A stretch of DNA of 64,000 nucleotides from positions 472,501-536,500 of the forward strand of contig JAEMWC010000244.1 in NCBI GenBank assembly GCA_016490735.1. Reading direction: 5' to 3'. The notes under the pieces are model-generated. The model was not told where the DNA came from and did not search any database. It saw only the letters and a program-made list of their open reading frames with translations. Position numbers and translations under genes: made by a program. The stretch is from Pachyseris speciosa (Eukaryota > Cnidaria > Anthozoa > Scleractinia > Pachyseridae). This document shows positions 22,735 through 35,300 of this stretch, piece after piece; position 1 is the stretch's first letter, and every line of letters starts with the position of its first letter.

Positions 22735-24210
22735 GTGACTCCCACGTCACATGTTGGACCACACCCATCACCTCCCCGCCCTGGTGGAAGCATCTCACCT
22801 CAGCCTGGGTTCTTCTCAGATGCTGTCGAAGTTGACCCTGACAACATCCTACCCGACACCGTACGCAACAAGTTCCACGAAGTGCTCCAGGCTCACGACG
22901 AAGTTTTTAATCCTGCCATTGTTGGTTACAATGGCATAGCTGGTCCTGTCCAAGCCTCTGTCAATATGGGACCTGTATAGCCTCCACAACGCAAAGGCGG
23001 TGTTCCCCAATATTCCCGTGACAAGCTGATTGAATTGCAACAGAAATTTGATGAGTTGGAACAATGCCAGGTCTTCCGGCGTCCGGAGGACATCGGAGTT
23101 ACCGTTGAGTACCTCAACCCTTCGTTTCTCGTTAACAAACCCTCTGGCGGTTTTCGTCTCGTTACAGCCTTCACAGACGTCGGACGTTACAGCAAACCAC
23201 AACCCTCCTTGATGCCTGACGTTGACTCTACTCTCCGCACCATTGCCCCATGGAAGTACATAATAAAGTCTGACCTCACCCGTGCCTTTTACCAGATACC
23301 TCTATCAAAGGCCTCCATGAAATACTGCGGTGTGGCCACTCCGTTTCGCGGCATCAGAGTATATACCAGGTCAGCCATGGGAATGCCCGGTTCAGAGACC
23401 GCATTGGAGGAATTAATGTGTCGTGTCCTTGGTGACTTCCTCCAAGAGGGATGCGTTACAAAACTCGCCGACGATCTTTATTGTGGTGGCGACACCCCAC
23501 AAGAGCTCATCACTAACTGGTCTCGTATACTCGACGCCCTTGCCCGGTGTAACCTCCGTCTGTCTGCCTCTAAGACTGTCATATGCCCCAAAACAACCAC
23601 CATATTGGGTTGGATCTGGTCACAAGGCTCCTTATCTGCAAGCTCCCACCGCATTGCTGCACTCGCAACCTGCTCTCCTCCAGAGTCTGTGAAAGGTATG
23701 CGTTCCTTCATCGGCGCCTACAAAGTCCTTAGCCGTGTCCTCCCTCACTCTTCTCAACTTGTGGATCCACTTGAATCATCCTTGGCCAATCTACAATCTC
23801 ACGACCACGTCCAGTGGGATGACAAACTTCGTCAGAAATTCACCACAGCACAAGATGCCCTTCAAACGCACCAGTCTATCGTCCTCCCTCGTGCCTCTGA
23901 CCAGCTTTGGATTGTGACTGATGGCTCAGTCTCCCGACGCGGTCTTGGCGCCACCTTGTACATTACCCGCCAAGACCGCCTTCTCCTTGCCGGCTTCTTC
24001 AGCTATAAACTACGCAAGCATCAGGTCACATGGTTACCATGTGAGGTCGAAGCGCTGTCTATAGCAGCTACCGTAAAACACTTTAGCCCCTTCATAATCC
24101 AATCCAAGCACCGTGCCTGCGTTCTGACAGATAGCCAGCCTGCGTTCAAGCCCTCCAGAAACTTTGCCGAGGTGAATTTTCTGCCAGTCCACGTGTTACC
24201 TCCTTCTTGA
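22735..24210 (+). pseudogene. Gypsy reverse transcriptase and RNase H
   Basis: One frame runs through an in-frame TAG at 22978. RT motifs are [25 protein letters not shown] and LADDLYCGG (the YxDD position has ADD). RNase H has [15 protein letters not shown], a Glu in EVEALSIAA and an Asp in LTDSQPAF. The domain order RT then RNase H before integrase is that of Ty3/Gypsy. The frame breaks after [12 protein letters not shown]. Confidence 0.85.
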
Positions 24211-24923
24211 CCACCGTCAGTAGGTACCAAGTTAGCCTCCAGCATCTCTCTGGAACCGCCAATCTACCTTCGGACTTTGCCAGTCGGAATGCCCCTGATT
24301 GCACTGAACCGAACTGCCAAATTTGCTCTTTCGTGCACGAATCAGAGTCTTCTGTAGTACGTGGCATCTCCACTCAAGACGTCCTTGACAACACCAAGCG
24401 CCTACCCTTCACCAGCATACCTGCATGGTTCAGTGTTCAAAATGAGTGCCCCGATCTACGGCGTGTCTGTGCTCACTTGAAACAGGGCACCCGCCCTTCC
24501 AAGAAACTGACTAACATCAGAGACGTAAAGCGCTACCTTAACGTCACTTCCATTTCCAAGGATGGCCTGCTCGTAGTTCAGCGTCAACAACCACTCTCCC
24601 ACCCTATTGAGTTGATCGTCGTACCTCGTTCCGTACTTGATGGCCTACTTACTGCCATTCACATCAAGCTTGACCACCCCTCTAAGCACCAACTTCAAAT
24701 GGTCATACAGCGTTACTTCTTTGCCCTGGATATGAGTGCTGCTATTGCTCGAGTATCAGATTCCTGCCACACTTGTGCCTCACTCAAGAAGTTCCCTACC
24801 TCCCTTACCAGCCAGTCATCCGAAGATGCACCCGAGGTTGTAGGCGTGTCATTTGCAGCCGAGAAGAGTGATACCCTTCATGATGCCCTCGCCACCACCT
24901 CCTCGATGGTCCCCAAGCTGTGA
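24207..24923 (+). pseudogene. Gypsy integrase N-terminal region (H2C2)
   Basis: The frame carries LSGTANLPSDFASRNAPDC and the H2C2 zinc-binding segment (HIKLDHPSKHQLQ, then CHTCASLKKFP). It continues to VVGVSFAAEKSDTLHDALA. The core between VSFAA and EKSDTLHD, which should hold the first catalytic Asp, is deleted. Confidence 0.8.
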
Positions 24924-25789
24924 TTCGTGTCGACCCTGCACCTGGGTTCGTCTCGCTGAAAAACAAACATGCCTTACAACATCTTGGCATCTCTGTCGAA
25001 GTTGGCCGCGTCAAAAACACCAACAAAAATCCTGTTGCCGAACGAGCCGTGCTGGAGCTAGAAGAAGAGCTATTGCGTCAGGAGCCCGGCGGAGGTCCAG
25101 TTAGTGAGCTCAGTCTTGCCATTGCCACTGCCCGGCTCAATTCGCGACTCCGCAGCCAAGACCTGTCCTCACGGGAACTTTGGACACAACGGAACCAGTT
25201 CTCCAAAGAGCAGATACCCGTCAATGACTTGCAACACATTTTAGCGAAACAAAAAGCCCGTCAAGCCAACCATCCTTTCAGCGAAGCGGCCAAAGGCGGT
25301 TCCCGACCACAAGCTCCCGTTCCCCCCTTGCAGGTTGGCGACCTGGTTTATGTGAAGTCTGACCGAGACAAGTCACGCGCCCGTGACCGCTATCTCATCG
25401 TTAGCATCGATGGCGAATGGTGCTTCATTAAGAAGTTCTCTGGATCGCAACTCAGGGCTACCTCTTACACGGTGAAGCTCTCCGAGTGCTACGCTGTACC
25501 ACACACCCTTCCATCACCTTCATACCTTTCTGTTGTCCCTACATTTGACGACGACGAATGTGAGGAAGTTGCTGAGCAGCTGCAGCCGTGCCAACAGCCC
25601 TCTGCCCCACCGGACCTGTTACGTCCGCCTAGCCCAGACCCTCCAGCCTCCTCCCCGCACCACACCGAGCACCAAGAAGACCCCACCCCCTATGACAGTG
25701 ATCGTATTCCTATCTCTATTCCATCTGAACCAAGACCCCAGCGGGCCCGCCGACCTCCAGCATACTTACAGGAGTACATTCTTGACTAG
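24920..25789 (+). pseudogene. Gypsy integrase C-terminal core and tail
   Basis: It begins IRVDPAPGFVSLKNKHALQH and has NKNPVAERAVLELEEELL (catalytic Glu region). A chromodomain-like or GPY-like segment (LQVGDLVYVKSDRDKSRARD, then YLIVSIDGEWCFIKKF) and a Pro-rich tail ending AYLQEYILD follow. It is separated from the preceding part by a frameshift. Confidence 0.8.
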
Positions 25790-25928
25790 TGTTTTATGAC
25801 AGTTACTCCAGAAACAGTCCGTTTAACTAAGTGCTGTCACGAACAGTTACTATCGGTTACAACCTTCTTGTTAGGTTTCTTTTACTTTGTACGCGTTAGT
25901 TTTCTATTTACACAGAAGAAGAAGGAGT

Positions 25929-26069
25929 TGCGCCAGCGGTTATTGTCGGCCGCGCATGCGTTATACGTGCGTCTTCTCGTGGCCCTCGTGTTTTAGTTAG
26001 AGGCTTTGTTGTCCTTAGTAAAGTGTTTGTATTTCGCTATTATCGTGTCGTCTGTCCTTATTACTGGCG
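25929..26069 (+). repeat. 3' LTR (putative)
   Basis: It follows a polypurine tract and lacks about 17 bp relative to the 5' LTR. It abuts a LINE tail directly. Confidence 0.7.
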
Positions 26070-26310
26070 TTGGAATGATATACCAAGCTGTGTAAGATAC
26101 CTACCTAAGGGTGCATTTAAAAGAAAAATTAATCAACTCCTCTTTGACATGTTGGAAAATGGAAATGATTATATTGAAACGCCTATAATAGTGCAAAAAG
26201 TAAGACTTTTGAATTATAAATAGCCAAAAATTTCTGTGTACCTCATTCTTCCTTTCCTCAAACTTGTACTATTATCGTTGAATTTGAGTAATAAAGAAAT
26301 CAAACATGAA
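26070..26310 (+). mobile_element. LINE 3' tail abutting the Gypsy LTR
   Basis: It reads WNDIPSCVRYLPKGAFKRKI, then NQLLFDMLENGND, up to a stop at 26223. This resembles the C-terminal WNxLP end of CR1/L2-type ORF2. AATAAAGAAATC lies at 26290. Confidence 0.65.
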
Positions 26311-26520
26311 ACGCGCCGAGGGCATTGTTGAGTTATATAAGCACACGGGAAGTTTTAAGAATACGAGAGAAGTGCCTAGAGTACACGCTGGCACATGAAC
26401 CAATTGTTAAATTTTAGCTACATATACTGATGAATTGGTGTTACTTACATTTGATGCTATCGGCGTAGTAGTAAAGGTGATGGCTGAAATTAGTTATGAG
26501 AGGGGGTAGTGAACATGCAG

Positions 26521-26725
26521 ATTTCATAGTTTGTGGCAGAAACCAAACTATCAACAATAACTCCAAAATAATAATAATTTAAGAATAATTATCCTCTGGG
26601 AAACGTCAAATATAGCTTTATAAAAGTCATTAGCATAGCATTCCACAATTTGTCCAATTTTCCAGAGTTTCCTACCTTCAAGACACTTGGCTAATTTGCA
26701 TGACATGATGGAAATCACTATGGTG
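26521..26725. repeat. Dispersed repeat, copy 1
   Basis: It is homologous over about 200 bp to 60909-61100 in the same orientation. Both begin CAGATTTCATAGTTTGTG and contain TCAAGACAC(A/T)TGGCTAATTTG. It is non-coding. Confidence 0.65.
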
Positions 26726-26759
26726 TGAATTAGACCTCTAGTAACTATAATTAATAATG

Positions 26760-26960
26760 GTAATAGGACTAGTGAGAATAAATATATGAAAATCATCTAT
26801 TTGAACTGCGGATTAAAGAATGACTTTGTGAATGATCATCGCAGTAATGAAGCAGTTGTGAAAATGAAGTCTGGAAAAAATTCAGGCTTACACGGAAATC
26901 GAAACCACGACCTCTGCGATACCAGTGCAGCGCTCTACCAACTAAGCTAACAAGCCAACT
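26760..26960 (-). mobile_element. tRNA-derived SINE
   Basis: The minus strand has TTAGCTTAGTTGGTAGAGCG (A box), loop-like CACTGGTATCG and a B-box-like GTGGTTTCGATTTCC. The tail is AAGCCTGAATTTTTTCCAGA and CTGCGATGATCATTC. Its tail resembles that of the tRNA-Thr-like SINE at 20.3-20.7 kb. Confidence 0.65.
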
Positions 26961-27247
26961 GGGAGCTTCAGATTCATTATTTTACTTGGCGTAGAACGAG
27001 CCCCTAACTAGTTGTCTACAATTTTATCGCAGCTAAGCTTGGCCTCTATGGTTTTTTTAAGTTGAAAACAGAAAATCGTGCTAATATACCAGCAAAATAC
27101 TTCTAGACGAGAAAAACACTGCGAAGTGGCAGTTGAAGCTAATTTTGAATCAGGCCTGAGGCAATCGCATACTTACTTGCCTCACCACAAACAAAACCTT
27201 GATGTGTGCCTAAACTACAACTGATTTAGTTAGAATACAGAGTTTTC

Positions 27248-27712
27248 CTATGCGTCGCGAACAAATCCTTCGTTTATTTTATTAAGCTGCAGCGCCTGAT
27301 TAGCAGTGAATCCTTGGGATCCGAAAGCGGTTTTACCTTCAGCGGGTTTTCTAGGGAAACACGGACCATGTGTTACTCTGCAAGCTACCAGTACAACAAC
27401 GATAATAACCGCAAAACTCAAGACGGAGATTACGGCAATGTGCCATGTTTTTAATCTGCTTTTCTCCTGCAAGTCTTTTTCCGGCAGCTGGGCTCCTTCA
27501 GCGATGGTTACAATCAAAGAGAAAACTCTCAGCTGTTTGGTGTCGGCGTTGTGTGAGGCGGGCGTGGCCATAACGTTTATTAGCGCGACAGTGCTTGGTA
27601 GTGCTTCGGGCTGAGATGTCAGGATTAGCAGGCACGAGGTGGCTTGCATTGTTTTGAGAGTGACCGACGCTGGCTGAACAACGCCGTTTATTGAAGAATG
27701 GTTGTTAAGTAC
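27248..27712 (-). CDS. Paralog A exon 9 (transmembrane helix and cytoplasmic tail)
   Basis: Exon 9 is 465 nt including the stop. It encodes an extracellular stalk, a hydrophobic helix (about residues 91-111 of the exon, HIAVISVLSF onward) followed by a Cys/Arg stop-transfer, then a tail ending NKINEGFVRDA. I saw no clear AATAAA directly downstream on the minus strand. Confidence 0.88.
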   Translation of the reverse strand, partial: VLNNHSSINGVVQPASVTLKTMQATSCLLILTSQPEALPSTVALINVMATPASHNADTKQLRVFSLIVTIAEGAQLPEKDLQEKSRLKTWHIAVISVLSFAVIIVVVLVACRVTHGPCFPRKPAEGKTAFGSQGFTANQALQLNKINEGFVRDA

Positions 27713-29300
27713 CTGTTACGACGGAGGAAAAGCAAATATCAACGAGAGTTGCGGAAGTACAAACTTCGGTCACTGTTAACATGAAATCTCGAATCAAATT
27801 CACCGTTAATACAGTAAAGGAAAAATTTTCATCTTTTACATAGCCTCACTCATAGAATGCTACTGCTATATGCTACATCCGGCTGGTTAAACCTATAGTG
27901 CCATTACTGCTTAATTGGTACATCAAAAAGAAGGAAGGAAGTACGCAAAAATAAGGAAAACTATGTACCAAAAACGGTAGAGATAAATAATTGAGAAATC
28001 TGTAAAACTCCGTTTTCCTAGCATGCTCTTTATATAACTACTGCAATTAACCGAGTTTTGTTTTAACTTTTAATACCTTTTTTGTGCCTTTATTTCATTT
28101 GAATATATTAAAAATAGTAGTTTCTTTTCAATTGATGTGTGACTGACTTGCCTAGATTAGCAAATTGCTACTTGCAAATCAGATCACAACAAGATGCAGG
28201 GGCGGATCCAGAAAATCCAGAAAGAGGGTGACGAAGAAATAAATAAACCCTCCTGATGCACCAAACCACTTAAAAGTCGGTTGGTTACAGAAGCTTTTTC
28301 AAAAACTACATGAAAAAAGGGGGGGGACGCGGCCCCCTCATCCCCACCCCTAGATTCACCACTGTTTCTTAATAAAGCTGAGTTGAGTTGATGAATTTCT
28401 TATACAGTTACTGGTGCAATGACAGAAGATCCGAATTACGAACAAAACTATTGAATAACTGAAAATTCCGTTCGTTCTTCCGCCAAAGTAGCCTCTGGCA
28501 TTCGAAGAGATTATGAAGTTAATGACACGCGAAAAATTGTAAATTTTTTGAGGGAAAAACAAAATAGGACACTTGAATACGTTTTGGCCGCCTAAATTTC
28601 TTTTATCACTACGGCACCTGAAATAGGTCGTATATATTCTGAGTATCAAAAACCTAAGAACTTACGTTAAAAGTGTAATTTTCAGCGGATGCCAAATTCT
28701 TGACTTTGAAGCCAACCTCTAATCTTTCCCCGGGCGTTACAGAGAAGTGTTTGTCAGATGCAACATCGGCCTTCAACAGCACGGGTTTGACGAATGGTTG
28801 GGTGGTTGGCTGGGTTGTGTGATCGGACCCTGCAGAAACTTGAATGTAAAATAATGTAACTTCTTTTACGTTAGCCATGTTCGATTGTGAGACAGCTTTC
28901 ACCGTCAAATTCATCACTTCCTTAGTCTCACCACGTGACTTAATAATCAAGTGACCAGTGGCGCTGGCATTTGATTCTAGAATGAGACTAAAGGGAAAGA
29001 CGTAGCTGATGAACTCCGAGGTTTTGGTCACGTGAAACGAAAAGGAACCTTTGGAGCCGAGGTTGCTGAGTGTAAATGGCACCCTGGTGGTCTCACCAGG
29101 ATCAAGGAACACAGTTGTGCTGTTCGCTTTGGCGCTGAGAGACACAATATCAGGGACAAGGCTGACGGAGCAAGTGCCCATGTTTCCTACGAGGTCCAGT
29201 CCGACGAAAAGAACTCTGGGATTGCAGCAGTTGGACGTGAAAGATGCTGGGACGGAAGTGTTCTTTGTTCCTCGGTTGAATGCTCCGACTGAAATGAAAC

Positions 29301-29369
<69 letters not shown>

Positions 29370-32300
29370 GGCTGTGAGCATTTTGCAGGACTCTGAAAGG
29401 AAGTATACACCAAAAACTGACTGTCTGTCTTACTAAATAGTTTATTTTACGGAAAAAGTTGAGGAAGACTTAAAGAAAAGAGAAACAATAGGTTATAGCG
29501 TTTAAACGGGCGACGTCGACCACGACCGTTACGAATAGAGTATTAGAAGTGGACAAAGGCCTGCGAAATCTAACTGAAAAGTCCAGTGAAAGAACAGCTG
29601 AAAAGGCTAGTGGTGAACAAAGTTCCCTGAAGGGAGAGGTCTATCCTCGCAGTCCATCGCAGAGCACTGAGAGACGTTCAGAAATGTAGTATTTCAGCGC
29701 TAAATTCTGTTGAATTTCTTCCATCAAAAACTTTGGAAAGCAGAAATGTACGGGCCTATTAATTTCAATTACTATCACAAGCAAGCAGACTCAGAGATGG
29801 CGTAAACAATCGTTTTTTTTTTCTCAGAGATGGCGTAAACAATCGTTTATTCCGAATGAATCACTTGATTCAAAAGGCCCTTTCTAATAAGGGTTGTCTG
29901 AACAAGCCCATCTGTTACGGAAATTCCGAACATATATTAATTAAACCTTTTAACTGTACATTTAAACACTTTCTATTTAATAGTGACCAGTTCAAAAGTT
30001 GGGGCATATCATTGAGGCATGCATGTCAGCCCTCAGTTCTCACACTCCAGATAACGAGCACGGCGGTGCATCATTCTTGTGTGGGACTGAATATAAAAAC
30101 GTGCTGATCACTTTAGCCTTAAGCCAAGCTCTAATACTGAAGTTAAATTGCAATCATGCACTGGATAGAGATTAAACTGAAATTTGTAAAGTTCTGCCCT
30201 TACCACTGAGTGTTCCATTGAGGTTGTCTCGAGTTGTTATCGAGAATAAACCCTCTCCATCATCAGTGAAGGTAACGTGCGCGTTCCACGTGTTCGATAT
30301 ACACTCGAGTTTACCATGTACTCCTGCGCACGCTCCAGTCTGGTTCACAACGGTACACGATGGAGGAGAGAGATCTGGGTTCTGTAAATCGAACAAAAAT
30401 ACATGTAGTTGTTTTTGCCGGTATCTGGCTCCCAAGTCGAATCTGAAGGTTACAATGTGACTAATGAACAAAAAGCCTGAGACAAGATCATTGCTCTAAC
30501 TTAGAAATCAACAGATGGATCCAAGGTCGGGAAGCCAAAGCAGAACGAATCACTTAAAAGCCAATTTAAATTAGAAAGTTAGTTATTCTCATTCTCCTTT
30601 TAATGTTGTTCTTTATTTTCATTTTTATTTGTTACTGTCATTGTCACTGTAGTTTTTGTTGTCATTGTTATTATATGATCGATCTATCGATCGAATCCGA
30701 CGATCGGTAGGTTGGTCGGTCTGTCGCTTGGTTGGTTGGTTGATTGATTATGCTTCATTCAGCAAAAGCAAAAGCAGAGTTGGTTTTTCCTGTCAACCCA
30801 CACCTCTTCAGGTCATTCACGCACTCAACTCTTTCCACATTTCTTTGAACGGTGTTTCTTACTTTTTGTGTGAAACATGCTTGAAGAAAATGTTGACCTT
30901 CTTTAGCTCAGATAGAAGCGTTCCTAAGAAGAACCAAAAATACATTGACTTGCCTGCGTTCGCAATGTATTGCTATTCCAATATTGCGACTTAAGACTCT
31001 GTTTCGTGACAAGGTAAAAGAAACTGTCAACATAGAAACGCCTGTCTTGTTAACAATGGTTACCTTTGATGCAACAGTTACATAGAAGACCATAAAATTG
31101 ACCACTTGGGTGAAGCTAGAATCCTGAGTCGCAAATACCGTAACAGTGCTTGTGGCACCGTATAAAGCATTAATAGGGGCTTCCAAGCGAACTCGAAGGA
31201 TAACTGTGTCATTCTTTCCCAAAGTTTCGTTCATAGGAGTGATGCTCTTGAAATACGTCAAGTCATCTGATGCTGTAAAATATAACGTTTGAGTGTCCCC
31301 TGAGGTTTTAGCAGTGATTTGAACTTCTATGGTCTCTTCTGGAAAAATTGTGTTCGAATTGTTCGCGTTGTCGATGTTTAGAGAAAGTTTCACGTCACCC
31401 AAAGTGAATAATGTTGGTTTTATTCTTTGAAAACGAGCTCCACTTTTGTCTGTTCCTGTCACTTTAAGTCGAAATCTCTCTGCAGTGGGAGTGAAGGTAA
31501 CGAAATAAGAATCCTGGTAATAGCCTTGTCCTTGAGTTACGTTGAATGTCTCGCGGTCTGTTCCGTCAATTTCCACAAGCGTCAGATTGCTGACTGTTTT
31601 TATGTCTCGACCAACGAAATCTAACGTAAGGAGCAATGTTTGGCCTGTATATAAGAGGAGAGATAAAAACCTCTAGTAAATAATCCGCTAGTAATAACAC
31701 TTTTCAAATGAGGTAAAGCTCACAGGGGCAATTATTTTGCCGCCCAAAAATACCAATGATCCCTTACAGGTTGTTTTGCATAGTTTTATTGAGATACGCA
31801 CTTACAATACTAATTGTGGCAATGCTTCCGAGGCATTTTTTGCCCCACCGTGGATCTAACAAACATCCCGATGCGGCGAAGGGCAGTAAAAGACCTCTCG
31901 GAAAAGCATGAATTTACCGGAGTAGTGGCCATGATTAGGGCTAGACCCAAATATCCGGATATTTTTGAAGATATTTAAAAGCTTCTGGAATATGTAGAAA
32001 ATTTTATGATATTTAGAAAAAATGATGATATTTTGAGTTTCTTCACGCGTACATTTTGTTTGAAACTTGAGGTGGAAGCCACTTCAAGCCTAATTTAGTG
32101 TCAGCAATTGAACAAGAATGCGAATGCTGATAGTTCAGATGCTAGTTATGCTACAGTTTCTGCTCCGTTAATTAGTATGCATTAACTTTGATACAGATCT
32201 CTACTGATTAACATTACAAACACGACAAACACAATCTATTGTTTCATTTCACAAGTAACATAAAATATTCGCGTCCGACCTTTATGGGCTTTAAAACGGC

Positions 32301-35300
32301 TCGCCCGCGGCTCGCCGTTTTAACTGCCCATAAAGGTCTCCCGCTCATATTTTGTGTATTAATTAGAGATATGCCATTACCCAACGTAACACGATGAACT
32401 GTTCACTTTCGATGGACGAGATTGCGCATGCATTGTCGCGTTCCCAATAAATAACAATAAATAACACCTGTTTTCAATGGGTCGTTAATGTGACGATCAT
32501 AGAAATATGATAATATATGTGGGATATTTAGTGTTATCAAGATATTAGGGGAAAAACTGAGATATTTAGGGAAAAATTGGAATTTCTGGAAACATACACA
32601 GGCGATTTTGTGTGATATTTGTGTCTGGCCCTAGCCAAGATGGAAGTCATTTTATAAAGAATTGGTAAAACGGCATTTAAGCCATTTTGATGCATGTTTT
32701 ATTATCTCGCATGGATTCCCGCATTCGTAGTTTTCGTAGTTGGAAAATTAAGGCGATGTGGGATCGAAAGAGATATGTTACGACACTGAAGTACAAATTT
32801 TCTTTTCCTTTCTGTAGTGTCCGAATGGTCTACCAGTTTTGCCCGAATAATTTAATTTTTTTTTTAGCCGGGGTTTTACTCTGTCAGTTCAACGGAAAAT
32901 TTCTAATTAATGATGCGTAACACCGTGGTTGCGTTAAAATGCTCGATCAAAAGAGTGATACATGATGTTGCTGCCATTGAATCAGTTTTGTCTTTGTTTT
33001 CCAAGACCAATTAAATGCTTTTCATAAGCCCTTCCCAAACACCCATATATCTATTGTAGCCAATGAATTAACAAACGAAGCCAACGTTCAATGGAGAAGC
33101 TACATTTTGGATCAGAAAAAAGCTAAGGCCGTGTATGATGCCGTGTATACGGTCAAACACGGGGAAAACTTAGTGTTTCACCAGCAGATGTACAAACACT
33201 GAGAAGTGGATTGAAAACACGAGGCACAGCTGATTTGTTTTAGCCGTCTTCAAGGTGTGGATGTCTTATGAAACACTCTTTTGAATGTTGTTAAATATGA
33301 AATAGCTGTAGGCAGGAGATGACATCGTTAAAAATAGTTAATGTTTGTCGCATCACCTGTGCGAGGGTGGCTACACTCGCCATTTTCATCGCGCGCTGCC
33401 TAAGCGACAAAATTTGAAAAAATCGTGTTAGTATCTTTCACAGACATTCAAGCTCCTATCCAAGTTCCTACCTTCGCTCTCTCAGCTGAAACATTTACTA
33501 TAAACTGTTACATCAATACCAGCGAGTCAGGGCAAATAATTTTTGTTGCCTCACCTCTCAAAGGATTTCCAACAACGCGTCTAGTTATCCCTCGTTCCAG
33601 GTCCTCCACGTTTAATAATTGGTACGTAAAGTCGATGGGACTAAAACCAGATGCTTGCAATGTGTACGGACCGCTGCAGTTAACACCCAGCTTCAACGAT
33701 CCACTTACCAAGCTGTTAATCTCCAGAATAAGGAGTTTATCTGAGGAGGACACTATCTTTTTCTGTATTGTTGAGTTTCCTGCAAAACATCCAACCGAAA
33801 AGCATGGCGTTTTCACTTTAAAAATATCGATGATATAATTCAAAACATGTTGGTGGAGGTAAGCGAACTTGTGTACGTGAAAATGTAAAGCTTGTGGGAT
33901 GTGGCTGGAGTGACAAGGATACCTCACAAATGAATGTGATCTGGTAAGCCGAAGCCACTCTTTGGGCACTAAGGCCACATGGTAACAGGCATTACCCCTT
34001 AAATCTACCAAATCAAAGATTGAGCCCAAGCATTAGCAGCCATGCATGAACAGCTGTTGGTACGTACCTTAATAACGGAGACAAAAACATTGAATACTAA
34101 ATTAGACTTTGCAATATTTTTCAACATTCCTTGACTAGTAGTGGATGACACGGAAACTCTTTGTGAAGAGTATGTATCAAGTTTTGACTAGGAATTATGT
34201 GAGCATTCATAATATTTCCACAGAGTTACCTTGCAAGGAAAGCAGATGCGGTGAAAACTTTTAAGTGTACAAAAACTGCACACTTTATTCGACCCGATAG
34301 GCTCGCCTTGGGAGCAGCAGAGTGCTTTTCTTGTGCAAAGATTTTACATTTTTATCTATTAATAAAAGCAGTGCCTTTTTATCCAGGGAACAATTATACC
34401 ACTTCTCGTTTCTCCGCGTTAATTACCTTCAATGGCCTCGACTTCTAATCCCGGGGAGGCAGCTGCTGTCAACACAAGAACCAGGCTTTGTAGAGTGCTG
34501 TCGATGTCGACAAAGTAGGTTACGTTATTAAAGTCTCGTGCTCGAGATTCCTTCACCTTCAATAACTCGACCTCTCTCAGAGCATCAGACGAGTTAGTTG
34601 TTTTTGCAATTCCAGGATCAACCAGTTTGACAACGTCAGCCACTCCGCCCTTGCTAGTTTCAAGGACTTGTCCGCCTGTCTCGGTAGCGAGAACCTGGTA
34701 CACATCTTGAGCCTGTGAACTTCTCCTCACGCGATGACTATCTCTTAAAAACACTGACCACTGGACTTCACGTTTTTTACGACGACGACATCGACCAGTG
34801 AGGATGAAGTTGATTTCGACTTTCTTTTCCTTTGCCAGGGACATGACCTCGTTTCGTCGCTCCTCGTCCTTCGCATCAGCATCGCTGAAGAAGTAGATGA
34901 CAGTTTCAGGAAGGCAGTGGAGCAGGGCCTTGTAAAGACCCGCCATGCCAAGCTCTGGACAGTCCCCACCTCCAGTTGCTGTTAAATTGTTAACTGCGTC
35001 AATAACTTTTTGTACATCACTTGTCACTGTTACAGGACCCACCTCTGTTGTGGAACAAATATAAGAAAGTGAGAAAAAGTGTATTCTTGTGGTCACCTGG
35101 GATGTTTATTTTTATTAAACGAAGACTGGGTGTCAGTGAGATGGAGCAAAATGTGGCCCTTAGACTGTTCACAGTCCTCTATTTTTCCGTGAGATCGTCG
35201 AGTTCGAGCTCGTCTTACCGTTAATGGCCGCAATCTTGATTTTCAAATGTACCGAGTCAACGGGCTTCGGGGATTATATATCTCGAAATCTCGACACTCT

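Larger units (their letters stand above)
20882..26069 (+). mobile_element. Decayed Ty3/Gypsy-type LTR retrotransposon
   Basis: Repeats at 20882-21038 and 25929-26069 both start TGCGCCAGCGG and end TTACTGGCG; the second lacks about 17 bp internally. I read them as short LTRs. A purine run (AGAAGAAGAAGGAG) precedes the 3' copy. TGGTGGGAGCAG follows the 5' copy and may be the primer-binding site. Between them, in order, are gag with a zinc knuckle, protease, RT, RNase H, integrase and a C-terminal region. Frameshifts, an in-frame stop and two internal deletions make it defective. No matching target duplication is visible, which suggests recombination or decay at an edge. Confidence 0.8.

Noticed and set aside
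22461..22793. Minus-strand ORF of 110 codons
   Set aside because: It is antisense to the Gypsy polyprotein region.
25489..25686. Ser/Gly-rich minus-strand ORF
   Set aside because: It is antisense to the Pro-rich integrase tail.
29150..29413. ORFs with Ile-Tyr repeats
   Set aside because: They come from the TA microsatellite in intron 7 and the antisense of exon 8.
33425..33838. 137-codon plus-strand ORF
   Set aside because: It is antisense to paralog A exon 5; the minus strand has the family sequence and proper splice sites.
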